Notes: a model not told the origin generated them from the sequence alone. A stretch of 64,000 bases of DNA from JAIOSF01 sp963677755 (GCA_963677755.1 OY782506.1:868001-932000); one strand, 5' to 3'. Shown: positions 45,988 through 54,278, counted from the first letter of the stretch. Numbers and translations: made by a program.

Positions 45988-46302
45988 ATGTTAGCGAAGT
46001 TTTTACAAGCGATTCATGAAAAAAAGTTAGTACAGGTTAAGTTTATTGCAAAAAGTGATGGTAAGTTAAGAGATAGAAAGTGTGTGCCATTTGATTATGG
46101 AGCTAGTTCAACTGCAAAAGATAAGAGTGATAAATATCATTTTTATGATTTAAATAGTCCAAATGGTAGACATAATCTACCATTATTTCCTAGTCAAATA
46201 CGAGAAATAAATATATTAGAGGATGAAAGTTTTGATCCTGAAGATTATGTTAAATGGGAACCAAATTGGATTGTAAAAAGAGATTGGGGTAATTATTCTT
46301 AA
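45988..46302 (+). CDS. Hypothetical small protein (104 aa), WYL-like start
   Basis: 104 aa, basic and aromatic. The opening FLQAIHEKKLVQVKFIAKSDG followed by RKCVPFDYG looks like the first strands of a WYL/SH3-like domain (AIRERRxVRFxYxxxDG...RxVxP); the rest (YHFYDLNSPNGRHNLPLFPS, DPEDYVKWEPNWIVKRDWG) is a compact beta domain. AAAAGGAG precedes the ATG. It lies 12 bases after sbcC and 21 before the ATPase gene. Function unknown; WYL-type modules often sense nucleic acid ligands in defence systems, which is only an analogy here. Confidence 0.65.
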   Translation: MLAKFLQAIHEKKLVQVKFIAKSDGKLRDRKCVPFDYGASSTAKDKSDKYHFYDLNSPNGRHNLPLFPSQIREINILEDESFDPEDYVKWEPNWIVKRDWGNYS

Positions 46303-46323
46303 AAGCTTTTAATAGGATTGTAA

Positions 46324-48681
46324 ATGAAAATAAAAAAAATTGATATTAATAACTTTGGTTCATATAAACAGTATAGATGGATAAATAATGAAACAGAGTT
46401 TAAAGATATAAATATTATATATGGTAGAAACTATTCAGGAAAAACAACTTTATCTAGAATATTTAAATGTATTGAAAATAAAAATATACATCAAGATTAT
46501 GAAAATCCAGATTTTTGTTTTATATTAGAAGACAATTCGATTATTAATACTACAAATATAGAGACTAACAACATAAAAGTATATGTTTACAATACTGATT
46601 TTGTAAATGAAAATTTAAATTGGTTACATAATCAAGATGGAACAATAGAACCTTTTACTGTATTAGGTGAAACAAATATAGAAATTGAAGAAAAAATAAG
46701 TAATATAGTTGATAAATTAGGTGATAGAGTTGAAGAAGATATTGAAGAACCTAATAAAGGCTTATTTTTTGAGTTATTTGAATTTGAAAATGATTTTGAA
46801 CAATCTAAAAAAGAATATGACAATTTATCAACTACTTTGAATAAAAAACTCCGTGATAAAGCCAATAAAGAAATTAAACATAATACATTATATAAAAATC
46901 CAAATTATAGAATTAATAACATAGAAGATGATATTAAAGAAGTTAAAAGGCACAACTTTAAAATTATGACAAATGAAGAAGTTGATAAATATAAAAAACT
47001 AGTAGAAGAAAATATTAAAGAAAATGATGTAGATAAACTTCCAAATAAAAAACCAAATTTTGAAAACTTATATAATGAAGTTAAAGAAATAGTAACTAAA
47101 GAAATAAAGCCATCTGTACCAATTCAAGATTTGTTAAATGATAGTATATTACAAGAGTGGGTTAGACAAGGGGCATCATTACATAAAAACAAAAAAGACA
47201 TATGTTCTTTTTGTGGTAGTATTATAGATGATAACTTATGGAAGAAATTAGATGAACATTTTAGTAAAGAGTCAGAAGAATTAAGAGTTGAAATTCAAAA
47301 AAAGATTCAAGATTTAAAAGTTAAAAGAAATGCACTAGATGATTTTATAAAATTTAATGAAAATAGCTTTTATAGTAGTTTTCAAAATGAAATAAAAACT
47401 AGTTTGGAGTTGTGGAAAAACTTACAAATAAAGTATCAAAAAAATATTGACTTATTAATTGGTAGTTTAGAAAAAAGATTAAAAGATATTTTTAATAGTT
47501 TACAAATGGAAAAAATTGAAGATGTATCTGATGATATGGTAAAGCTATTCAATGAATTTAATATTTGGATAAATAGAAATAATGAGAAAACTACTAGTTT
47601 ATATAAGGAACAAAAAGAAGCTAGGGAACTTTTAAGATTAAATGAAGTAGCAAAATTTATCAAAGATATTGACTATGATAGTAAAATAAAATCAATCTCT
47701 GATGAAAAAGATAAGAAAGAACTATTAAAAGAAAAATTTGATAAGAAAATTAATGAAATAAAAGAATTAGAAGAAAAAATAAGAGTTTTACAAACTGAAT
47801 TGGAAGATGAGAGTAGAGGAGCAGAATTAGTAAATGAATATCTTGAGAAGTACTTTGGAAATAATGGCTTTAAATTATCATCAAATGATGATGGTGAAGG
47901 GGTTAAATATAAAATTTCAAGAGATGGAGTCGATGCTAAGAATCTAAGTGAAGGAGAGTGTAGTTTAATTTCTTTTTGTTATTTTATGGCAAAAATTAAG
48001 GATAAGTTAGAAGATACAGTTAACCATAATGAAATAATAATTTATATAGATGATCCTATTTCAAGTTTAGATAGTAATCATATATTTTTTATTTTTAGTT
48101 TAATTGAACATAAAATAACACAACAAAAAAACTATAAACAATTATTTATCTCTACTCATAACTTAGATTTCTTAAAGTATATAAAAAGGTTAACTTTACC
48201 TGGAAAAGCAAAAAACACATTAAGGCATTTTCTGATTGAAATGAATCAAAAAGAAAATGAAAAAAGAAGTTTTATTAAAGTGATGCCTAATCATTTAAAA
48301 AATTATGTAACAGAGTTTAATTATTTATTTAATGAGTTGTATGAAGTATATACTAAAGATAATTTAGAAAATTTTTCTACAGCTGATTATAATCAATTTT
48401 ACAACATTCCTAATAATATAAGAAAGTTCTTAGAGTATTATTTATTTTATAAATATCCAAATAAAGAGAGTCCCTTATCAAATTTAGATAAGTTATTTGG
48501 TGGGGAAATTCCTTCAAAAATCAATAGAGTTGTTAATGAATTGTCTCATCTAACTTTTATTGATAGAGGGTGGAGTCCTATGGATGTCCCAGAAATAGAA
48601 GAGTGCGTAAAAATAGTTATAGACACTATCAAAGAAAAAGATGAAGAACAATTTAATGCTTTAGTAGAAAGTATAAATTAA
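46324..48681 (+). CDS. AAA_13-type coiled-coil ATPase, candidate PrrC/RloC-like nuclease
   Basis: 785 aa, ABC/SMC-like ATPase. Walker A IYGRNYSGKTTLSRIF (34-42), coiled coils, a CSFC pair (C294, C297) in the hook position, ABC signature LSEGE at 541-545, Walker B IIIYIDDPISSLD with D576-D577, and H-loop H612 in FISTHNLDF. The C-terminal domain has R700-x3-E704 (IRKFLEYYLFYKYP) and H742 (VNELSHLTF), an order and spacing resembling the Arg-Glu-His triad of the PrrC/RloC anticodon nucleases. The same region is also broadly conserved in AAA_13 proteins, so nuclease activity is a hypothesis. The ATPase assignment is sure. Confidence 0.85.
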   Translation: MKIKKIDINNFGSYKQYRWINNETEFKDINIIYGRNYSGKTTLSRIFKCIENKNIHQDYENPDFCFILEDNSIINTTNIETNNIKVYVYNTDFVNENLNWLHNQDGTIEPFTVLGETNIEIEEKISNIVDKLGDRVEEDIEEPNKGLFFELFEFENDFEQSKKEYDNLSTTLNKKLRDKANKEIKHNTLYKNPNYRINNIEDDIKEVKRHNFKIMTNEEVDKYKKLVEENIKENDVDKLPNKKPNFENLYNEVKEIVTKEIKPSVPIQDLLNDSILQEWVRQGASLHKNKKDICSFCGSIIDDNLWKKLDEHFSKESEELRVEIQKKIQDLKVKRNALDDFIKFNENSFYSSFQNEIKTSLELWKNLQIKYQKNIDLLIGSLEKRLKDIFNSLQMEKIEDVSDDMVKLFNEFNIWINRNNEKTTSLYKEQKEARELLRLNEVAKFIKDIDYDSKIKSISDEKDKKELLKEKFDKKINEIKELEEKIRVLQTELEDESRGAELVNEYLEKYFGNNGFKLSSNDDGEGVKYKISRDGVDAKNLSEGECSLISFCYFMAKIKDKLEDTVNHNEIIIYIDDPISSLDSNHIFFIFSLIEHKITQQKNYKQLFISTHNLDFLKYIKRLTLPGKAKNTLRHFLIEMNQKENEKRSFIKVMPNHLKNYVTEFNYLFNELYEVYTKDNLENFSTADYNQFYNIPNNIRKFLEYYLFYKYPNKESPLSNLDKLFGGEIPSKINRVVNELSHLTFIDRGWSPMDVPEIEECVKIVIDTIKEKDEEQFNALVESIN

Positions 48682-48701
48682 TAAAGTTAAAAGGAGAGAG
48701 A

Positions 48702-48929
48702 ATGACAAGTTATAGTAATAAAGGTGGAGATTCTGGCATTAAAGCTTATGAAATTTTAGAAGAGGGTATTATTATTCAATTTAGCTCAAATGCCAAATAT
48801 TTATATAATTATTCAAGTGCAGGTGTCTCTAAAATAGAAGATATGAAAAAGTTAGCACTTAAAGGTGAAGGTTTGAATAGTTATATAATGAAATATGCTA
48901 GAACAGCATATTCTAAAAAGTTAAGTTAA
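48702..48929 (+). CDS. KTSC-like small protein (75 aa)
   Basis: 75 aa: YEILEEGIIIQFSSNAKYLYNY, a segment of about 15 residues, then ALKGEGLNSYIMKY. This is the layout of KTSC domains (a strand pair with YxYxxV, then a G-x-x-N/F-x-x-x-I ending), which occur alone or joined to larger proteins. AAAAGGAGAGAG precedes the ATG. It sits between the ATPase and the 582-aa gene with 20 and 10 bases, so it belongs to that unit. Confidence 0.65.
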   Translation: MTSYSNKGGDSGIKAYEILEEGIIIQFSSNAKYLYNYSSAGVSKIEDMKKLALKGEGLNSYIMKYARTAYSKKLS

Positions 48930-48939
48930 AAGAGTATCA

Positions 48940-50688
48940 ATGCCAGTAAGTATTAATGAATTAACACCGTATCTATCTGTAATAGTTTTAAAAATTGATG
49001 ATACTACTTTCAATATAAATAAACTATTTGAATTGTTAGCAAATAATAATAGATATATACAAACTTCAACACACTCAAGTGGAGCAATTATATATTTTAA
49101 AAACTATACAGAAACGAAAAAGGTTAGTTGGTCTAGTAGTAATCTAAGTGATACTATAAATCATCTAATGATTGTTTTTAAAATAGATGACTATTTAGCT
49201 TTTTATCATTCTGATAATAGTAAAAAAAATACACTTTATAAATTAATGTTTAGAAGTCCTATAGCTCATGACTTTAAAAAGTTGAAATTAATCCGAAAAG
49301 AAGTGTTAAATGCAGCATTTATTAATAATGTAAAGGTTAAAAACCTATGGTTAAATAATATTGATAAGTCATCAGATTTAAAGGCTGATTCAAAAGTTTT
49401 ATCTGGAAAGAATTTAGAAGAAGCATTGGATCCATTAGGGGATAGTAACTATTCTTTTTCTGCATTAAAAGTTGAAATTGGAGATGAGTCGATAGGAATT
49501 AATACATCAGATAGTAAAGTATGGACTAAGAAGTATTCTAATTCAGATGAGTATTTTGATAATTTAGAATTATTGTTAAGTTCAATCAAAGATTGTGATA
49601 TAAATAATAATTTAAACTTTGAACCAATATCTACATTAGCAAATTCACATACAAATATTACAGAAATAAATTCTTTAGTAGATATTCAGTTAGCAAATAT
49701 AGAAGAATTTGAATTTCAGAGTGATGAGTATAATCTCTTAGTAGGAACAAATCACTTATGGGATAATTGGAGTTTTGTATATTCTTGTAGTGGAAATACA
49801 CTTGTAGTAGAAATTTATAATGATTCTAATAATACTAATAAAATAGCATTATTAGGACTTAATTTAATTAATGATTCCGGGAAAGTTTATGTAAAAGCAA
49901 TTATATCTACAGAGCAAAATGACATTTATAATTTAAAGCAAGTATTTGAAAATAAAAATATTATAAAATTTTGGTTTAATGATAATTATTCATTAATAGA
50001 TGGATTTATTTTTAAACAAAAATTCAGGGATGTTTCATTTAATAAATTTGAATGGTCTACTTTTCCTCAAATTGATGTTTCTAAAGAAAAACCCTCATCT
50101 TTATCTTTAATTGGGCAAGAGGACTCTTTATTTTGCTGGGTGAAAAAATACTGGAGAGGTGAAGAAAATAATTTAGTAGATTTAACTCAACAATTTGTTG
50201 ATGGTTGGTTATTATGTGATGATGGTTCAAATGAAAAGGCAGATTTTATACATATTTCAAATGAAGTTATACCTACAATTAGTTTTATACATGCGAAGGG
50301 TGCAAATTCTAATAATAGAAATAGAAGTTTATCTACGACTGCATATGAAGTTGTCATTTCTCAAGCAATAAAAAATTTAAGGTATATAGATAAAAATTTA
50401 TTATCTGAAACGATTGATATTGCTCCAAACAATAATGTGGCAAATTTAGTTTGGTTTAATGGAAATCAAGAAAGTAGAATAAATTTTAAAAATTATGTAA
50501 ATTCATTAACCAATTATAAGAAAAGAGTTGTTATTCTCCAACCTCATTTAATACAAGCTAAATTTGTAAATTATAATAATACACCAACAAATAGAAATAG
50601 AATAAATCAATTAAATACTTTATTTGTATCTACACAAATAACTATCCAATCTTTAGGTGCTGATTTTATAGTTATTGGCGATATATAA
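48940..50688 (+). CDS. Protein of unknown function (582 aa) with possible nuclease signature
   Basis: No named family is recognised with certainty. The N-terminal 300 residues are beta-rich with many Asn, Ser and Asp. The C-terminal part has DDGSNEKADFIHIS (D427, D428, E432, D435) followed by ISFIHAKGA (H451, K453), then AYEVVISQAIKNLRY and RVVILQPHLIQAKF. I associate this order (DDGxGExADF, xHxK, AYEVVxxQAxKNLRY, VVIxQPH) with C-terminal domains of helicase-like proteins in defence islands; it could be a restriction-endonuclease-like fold with acidic residues and K453 as catalytic set. No helicase motifs are present here. It ends the island operon. Confidence 0.7.
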   Translation: MPVSINELTPYLSVIVLKIDDTTFNINKLFELLANNNRYIQTSTHSSGAIIYFKNYTETKKVSWSSSNLSDTINHLMIVFKIDDYLAFYHSDNSKKNTLYKLMFRSPIAHDFKKLKLIRKEVLNAAFINNVKVKNLWLNNIDKSSDLKADSKVLSGKNLEEALDPLGDSNYSFSALKVEIGDESIGINTSDSKVWTKKYSNSDEYFDNLELLLSSIKDCDINNNLNFEPISTLANSHTNITEINSLVDIQLANIEEFEFQSDEYNLLVGTNHLWDNWSFVYSCSGNTLVVEIYNDSNNTNKIALLGLNLINDSGKVYVKAIISTEQNDIYNLKQVFENKNIIKFWFNDNYSLIDGFIFKQKFRDVSFNKFEWSTFPQIDVSKEKPSSLSLIGQEDSLFCWVKKYWRGEENNLVDLTQQFVDGWLLCDDGSNEKADFIHISNEVIPTISFIHAKGANSNNRNRSLSTTAYEVVISQAIKNLRYIDKNLLSETIDIAPNNNVANLVWFNGNQESRINFKNYVNSLTNYKKRVVILQPHLIQAKFVNYNNTPTNRNRINQLNTLFVSTQITIQSLGADFIVIGDI

Positions 50689-50690
50689 TA

Positions 50691-51148
50691 ATGAACCTAT
50701 CTAAATCCCTATACACAAAAGGCATCCAATGCCCCAAAGCACTTTGGTTTAAAAAATATAAGCCAAGTGTACTAACACCACCAGATGAACAAGCACAGGC
50801 TATATTTGAAACTGGAAATATAGTAGGAGATTTAGCTTGCCAGCTTTTCCCTGATTGAAAAGAAATATCATACACTACAAATTATGATGAAATGATATCT
50901 ACTACAAAAGAGTTGTTATAAGCGAGTGTACCAAATATCTACGAAGCTACTTTTACCTATGAGGTATACTTATCATGGTAGATATTTTAAAAGTAAAAGA
51001 TGATGGTGTATCTATCTATGCGGTTAAAAGCTCAACTGAGGTAAAAGATATCTAATTAGATGATGTATCTATACAGTATTATGTATTAAAAAACTTAGGC
51101 TTTAGTATAAAAAGTACAAATGCAGTACAGATACTATTGTGTAGTTAA
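50691..51148 (+). pseudogene. Decayed DUF2779/RecB-like nuclease gene fragment
   Basis: The frame opens MNLSKSLYTKGIQCPKALWF, the typical start of DUF2779/TM0106-like RecB nucleases (LSKSxFxxGLQCPKxLW). It is broken by TGA at 50856, TAA at 50919, a frameshift near 50965 (after which GILIMVDILKV and AVKSSTEVKD, the nuclease Lys motif, follow in another frame) and TAA at 51053. Only about 150 of the several hundred residues of the family remain. It starts two bases after the 582-aa gene. Confidence 0.82.
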
Positions 51149-51342
51149 CATTATTGTTGTACATGACACTTGCGGTATAAAATGAAACATATGTTTTGTA
51201 CCGCAATATTGTACCTTTAATAACAGTAAAGTGTTATGATAACTTATGCGAACTTATGGTAGCATATGATAGTCTAAAAGTTAAGCGAATAGCTTAAAAT
51301 AGGGTGTTTTTGACAGCTCCTGAAAGCTTATGATAGTCTTTT
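51149..51342. repeat. Right end of the island with several short repeats
   Basis: No gene. TTTTGTACCGC at 51194-51204 matches the left end; TGCGGTATAAAAT at 51171-51183 is an inverted near copy. TATGATAGTCT occurs twice (51265-51275, 51329-51339), the second three bases from the junction, and AACTTATG occurs at 51241 and 51251. These look like recombinase or directionality-factor sites. Confidence 0.55.
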
Positions 51343-51363
51343 GTTGGCGACCCCGTGTAGATT
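51343..51363. repeat. Right island junction within the tRNA-Glu 3' end
   Basis: This copy of the 21-bp repeat includes CCA, the acceptor 3' strand and the start of the T arm of the tRNA gene on the minus strand. The tRNA stays intact after integration. Confidence 0.82.
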
Positions 51364-51420
51364 CGAACTACAGTTTACTGGAGGAAATCCAGTCGTCCTT
51401 GGCCACTAGACGACAGGGTC
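51345..51420 (-). tRNA. tRNA-Glu (anticodon UUC)
   Basis: 76 bases including encoded CCA. Acceptor GACCCTG pairs with CGGGGTC (one G-U); D arm GTC...GAC with TAGTGGCCAAG loop, typical of tRNA-Glu; anticodon stem ACTGG/CCAGT with loop ATTTCCT, anticodon TTC at 51384-51386; T arm TGTAG-TTCGAAT-CTACA. Position 37 would be C, where a purine is nearly universal, and the anticodon stem differs from usual tRNA-Glu. It could be a minor second copy. Confidence 0.85.
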
Positions 51421-51492
51421 ATTTAGAAGTTCGAATTATAATATAAGTGATATTTATAGTGGCTTAATCAATAGCGATAAAAAGGTTTGATA

Positions 51493-52575
51493 TTGAATAA
51501 TGATTTGATTGATTTTAATTATATAAATGAGTGTGATAAAAAATTGATAGAACAATTTATACAATCTAAAAATATTAAAAAATATATTTTAGGGATAAAT
51601 AAATTTACAAAAAGTGTATTAAAACATATTGAAGTGGATGGTATTATTGATGATTTTACAAGAGTACAAACTTCTCGAAAAAAAGAGATACTCAAAATTG
51701 AAGATATTCCAAAAGAAAATACAATAATTCTTTCAGTATCTACAGGAAGTCCACTTGAAGTTCAAAACAGACTCAACGAGATGGGATATAAAAATTTTAA
51801 CTATCTTCTTTTTTGTAAGTATTCAGGATTTGAATTAGTATCGCCCCCTTTTATAGATGATTTTGAATATGACTATAAAAAAAATAAAGAGCAATATTTA
51901 CAAACATATAATTTATTGTGTGATGATACATCAAAGGAGACATTTACTAAGATTATTAATTTTAAAATATCATATGATTTACAGTTTATGAAAGGTTTTA
52001 CAAATAATCATGAAGAACAGTATTTTGACAAAGAGATAGTACCAAAAATAAAAGATATTGTATTTGTAGATGGAGGTGGATATGTAGGTGATACTGCACA
52101 AGAGGTTATAAAAAATTATCCAGATTTTAAAAAAATATATCTTATTGAACCAAACTTATTACATATAAATATAGCAAAAAGAGAACTTGGTCATAGGAAG
52201 AACATTGAGTTTATTCAATGTGGTCTTTCAAATAAAAAAGTTCAAGCTACAATAGATGCCTCTAAACAAAACAATGCTAATCATTATAATACTGAAGAAC
52301 AAAATCTTAATACTATAGATAATATTATAAATGAAAAAGTTGATTTTATAAAGTTAGATATTGAAGGGGCGGAACAAGATGCAATAGAAGGTGCAAAAGA
52401 AACAATCAAAAAGTATCATCCCGTTTTAGCTATTTGTATTTATCACAAAGCAGAAGATTGGTATAAAGTACCACAAAAAGTGCTAGAAATAGAAAGTAGT
52501 TATGATATATATTTGAGACATTATATGGAAGGAATTTTTGAAACGGTTATCTATTTTATACCCAAAAAAGTCTAA
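51493..52575 (+). CDS. FkbM-family SAM-dependent methyltransferase
   Basis: About 360 aa. The C-terminal domain is FkbM-like: VFVDGGGYVGDTAQEV (SAM loop), KKIYLIEPN, NIEFIQCGLSNKK, LNTIDNIINEKVDFIKLDIEGAE and HPVLAICIYHKAEDW. The N-terminal 130 residues (KYILGINKFTKSVL, TIILSVSTGSP) resemble a nucleotide-sugar-type Rossmann half seen in related sugar-modifying proteins. It probably methylates a surface glycan. TTG at 51493 fits AAAAAGG seven bases upstream; TTG at 51487 is too close to it. It starts about 70 bases beyond the tRNA, outside the island. Confidence 0.82.
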   Translation: MNNDLIDFNYINECDKKLIEQFIQSKNIKKYILGINKFTKSVLKHIEVDGIIDDFTRVQTSRKKEILKIEDIPKENTIILSVSTGSPLEVQNRLNEMGYKNFNYLLFCKYSGFELVSPPFIDDFEYDYKKNKEQYLQTYNLLCDDTSKETFTKIINFKISYDLQFMKGFTNNHEEQYFDKEIVPKIKDIVFVDGGGYVGDTAQEVIKNYPDFKKIYLIEPNLLHINIAKRELGHRKNIEFIQCGLSNKKVQATIDASKQNNANHYNTEEQNLNTIDNIINEKVDFIKLDIEGAEQDAIEGAKETIKKYHPVLAICIYHKAEDWYKVPQKVLEIESSYDIYLRHYMEGIFETVIYFIPKKV

Positions 52576-52593
52576 CTATTTATAGACTCTTTT
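52564..52593. terminator. Two-way terminator over the ends of the FkbM gene and trpA
   Basis: AGTCTA (52569-52574) pairs with TAGACT (52583-52588) across eight bases, with AAAAA on the left and TTTT on the right, so both strands get a T tract. It includes the stop codons of both convergent genes, which overlap by four bases. Confidence 0.65.
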
Positions 52594-53312
52594 ATATTTT
52601 TAGCTATTTGAGTGATTTTTTTCATCTTTTCATTGTTGCTTAAACTATCATCAATAAGATGTTTTACAAAAGCACTCCCAACAATAACACCGTCAACTCC
52701 AATTGCTTTCTCTTTAGCTGTTTTTTCATCAACTCCAAATCCTAAATAAATAGGAGTAGAGGTTGTTTCTCTAATATTTTTAATTACTTTACTTAAATCT
52801 TCACTAGCACCACTTCCTGTAATACCGGCATATGCAACCATGTAAATAAATTTTTGACTATTTTGTGTGATTGATTGAATTCTTTCATAACTATCAGTGG
52901 GTGCTACAAAGTCAATAATTGTTTGATTGTATTGTTTGAATAATTTTTTATAAGGCTCTGATTCTTCATGAGGTAAATCTGGAATTATAGAACCTTGTAT
53001 TCCATATTCTTTCCCTTTTGCCAAAAACTTTTCTAAACCATAGTGAAAAAAAGGATTCATATATCCCATCCACAAGGTATCCATTTTAGGTGCTATTTGA
53101 CTTGTAACTTCAAATAAATCTTTAAGTTTAAATCCATTTTGTAGTGCCAATAAACTAGCTTTTTCTATCACTGGCCCATCAGCAACTGGATCTGAAAAAG
53201 GGATTCCTAATTCTAAAGTATCAACACCAGCTTCTTTCATGCTTAAGGCAAGGTCAATTGTAAAGTTATTACTAGGTAAAGATGCGGTTATAAATCCAAC
53301 TAATTTTTTCAT
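52572..53312 (-). CDS. trpA: Tryptophan synthase alpha subunit
   Basis: 246 aa TIM barrel that splits indole-3-glycerol phosphate into indole and glyceraldehyde 3-phosphate. Catalytic Glu and Asp lie in DTLELGIPFSDPVADGPVI; MGYMNPFFHYG, IIPDLPHEES and GFGVDEKTA are typical. trpB is not beside it, so the trp genes are split. Confidence 0.95.
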   Translation of the reverse strand: MKKLVGFITASLPSNNFTIDLALSMKEAGVDTLELGIPFSDPVADGPVIEKASLLALQNGFKLKDLFEVTSQIAPKMDTLWMGYMNPFFHYGLEKFLAKGKEYGIQGSIIPDLPHEESEPYKKLFKQYNQTIIDFVAPTDSYERIQSITQNSQKFIYMVAYAGITGSGASEDLSKVIKNIRETTSTPIYLGFGVDEKTAKEKAIGVDGVIVGSAFVKHLIDDSLSNNEKMKKITQIAKNIKESINS

Positions 53313-53419
53313 TTTATTCCTAAGTTTTAGAGATGCTTTTTATCATATGATAATTATATTTTGGGTATGATTGTAGCATAATATACATAACAAATTTATG
53401 ATATTCGATAAGGAATACA

Positions 53420-54208
53420 ATGAAAAAACAATCTATAACATCAATTCAAAAAGCAAAGGGTGTACAAAAACTTACTATGATAACTGCTTATGACGCACTT
53501 TTTGCAAGGTTGTTTGATGGTGAAGTTGATTTTATTTTGGTTGGAGATAGTTTAAATATGAGTTTTGGAGGGAAACCAGATACTCTTAGTGTAACGATGG
53601 ATCAAATGATATATCATACTCAAGCAGTGTGTAATGGCGCACAAAATACCTTTATAATTTGTGATATGCCATTTGGAACTTATTCTGATATGAATAGTGC
53701 ATTTTTAAATGCAAAAAGAGTCTATCAAGAGACGAATGCAGATGCAGTAAAAATAGAAGGTGGAATCGAAAAAGCACATGTTATAAAACATCTTACTGAT
53801 AATTCAATTGCCGTTGTTGGTCATATAGGATTAATGCCACAAAACTATAGAAGTGAAGGTGGATATAAGGTTAAAGGTAAAGATGAAGAAAATATTCAAC
53901 AACTTATTAACGATGCACAATCAGTAGAACATGCAGGAGCTTTTTTGCTTGTAGTAGAAGGTGTAAAAAGTGAAGCAGCAAAAGCTATTAGTGAAGTGGT
54001 TTCAATACCTGTAATCGGAATTGGAGCAGGAGTTGATACAGATGGTCAAGTTTTAGTTTGGTCTGATATGTTTGGTTTTTTTGAAGAGTTTAAACCAAAA
54101 TTTGTAAGACAATATCTTGATGGTGCAAATATGATTAAAAAATCTTTAAAACAGTATAAAAATGATGTTGTTAATAAAGATTTTCCCTCAGACAAAGAGG
54201 AATATTAA
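53420..54208 (+). CDS. panB: 3-methyl-2-oxobutanoate hydroxymethyltransferase
   Basis: 262 aa, first step of pantothenate synthesis: adds a hydroxymethyl group from methylene-tetrahydrofolate to 2-oxoisovalerate. Signatures: MITAYDALFARLFD, ILVGDSLNMSFGG, DMPFGTY, VKIEGG, VGHIGLMPQ and IGIGAGVDTDGQVLV. AAGGAAT precedes the ATG. Confidence 0.95.
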   Translation: MKKQSITSIQKAKGVQKLTMITAYDALFARLFDGEVDFILVGDSLNMSFGGKPDTLSVTMDQMIYHTQAVCNGAQNTFIICDMPFGTYSDMNSAFLNAKRVYQETNADAVKIEGGIEKAHVIKHLTDNSIAVVGHIGLMPQNYRSEGGYKVKGKDEENIQQLINDAQSVEHAGAFLLVVEGVKSEAAKAISEVVSIPVIGIGAGVDTDGQVLVWSDMFGFFEEFKPKFVRQYLDGANMIKKSLKQYKNDVVNKDFPSDKEEY

Positions 54209-54278
54209 ATTATTATATTAATGATTATAATTTAGTAAAAAGTAGTTATAATAAATTATTATAAAAAAGGATAGTTTG

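Larger units (their letters stand above)
41317..51363. mobile_element. Genomic island integrated at the 3' end of tRNA-Glu
   Basis: The 21-bp direct repeat GTTGGCGACCCCGTGT-N-GATT stands at both ends (41317-41337, 51343-51363). The right copy is the 3' end of an intact tRNA-Glu on the minus strand, the left copy a detached duplicate: the classic result of site-specific integration by a tyrosine recombinase. The island is about 10 kb and holds six co-directional genes and a decayed gene. No integrase remains inside, so it may be immobile now or moved in trans. Confidence 0.8.
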
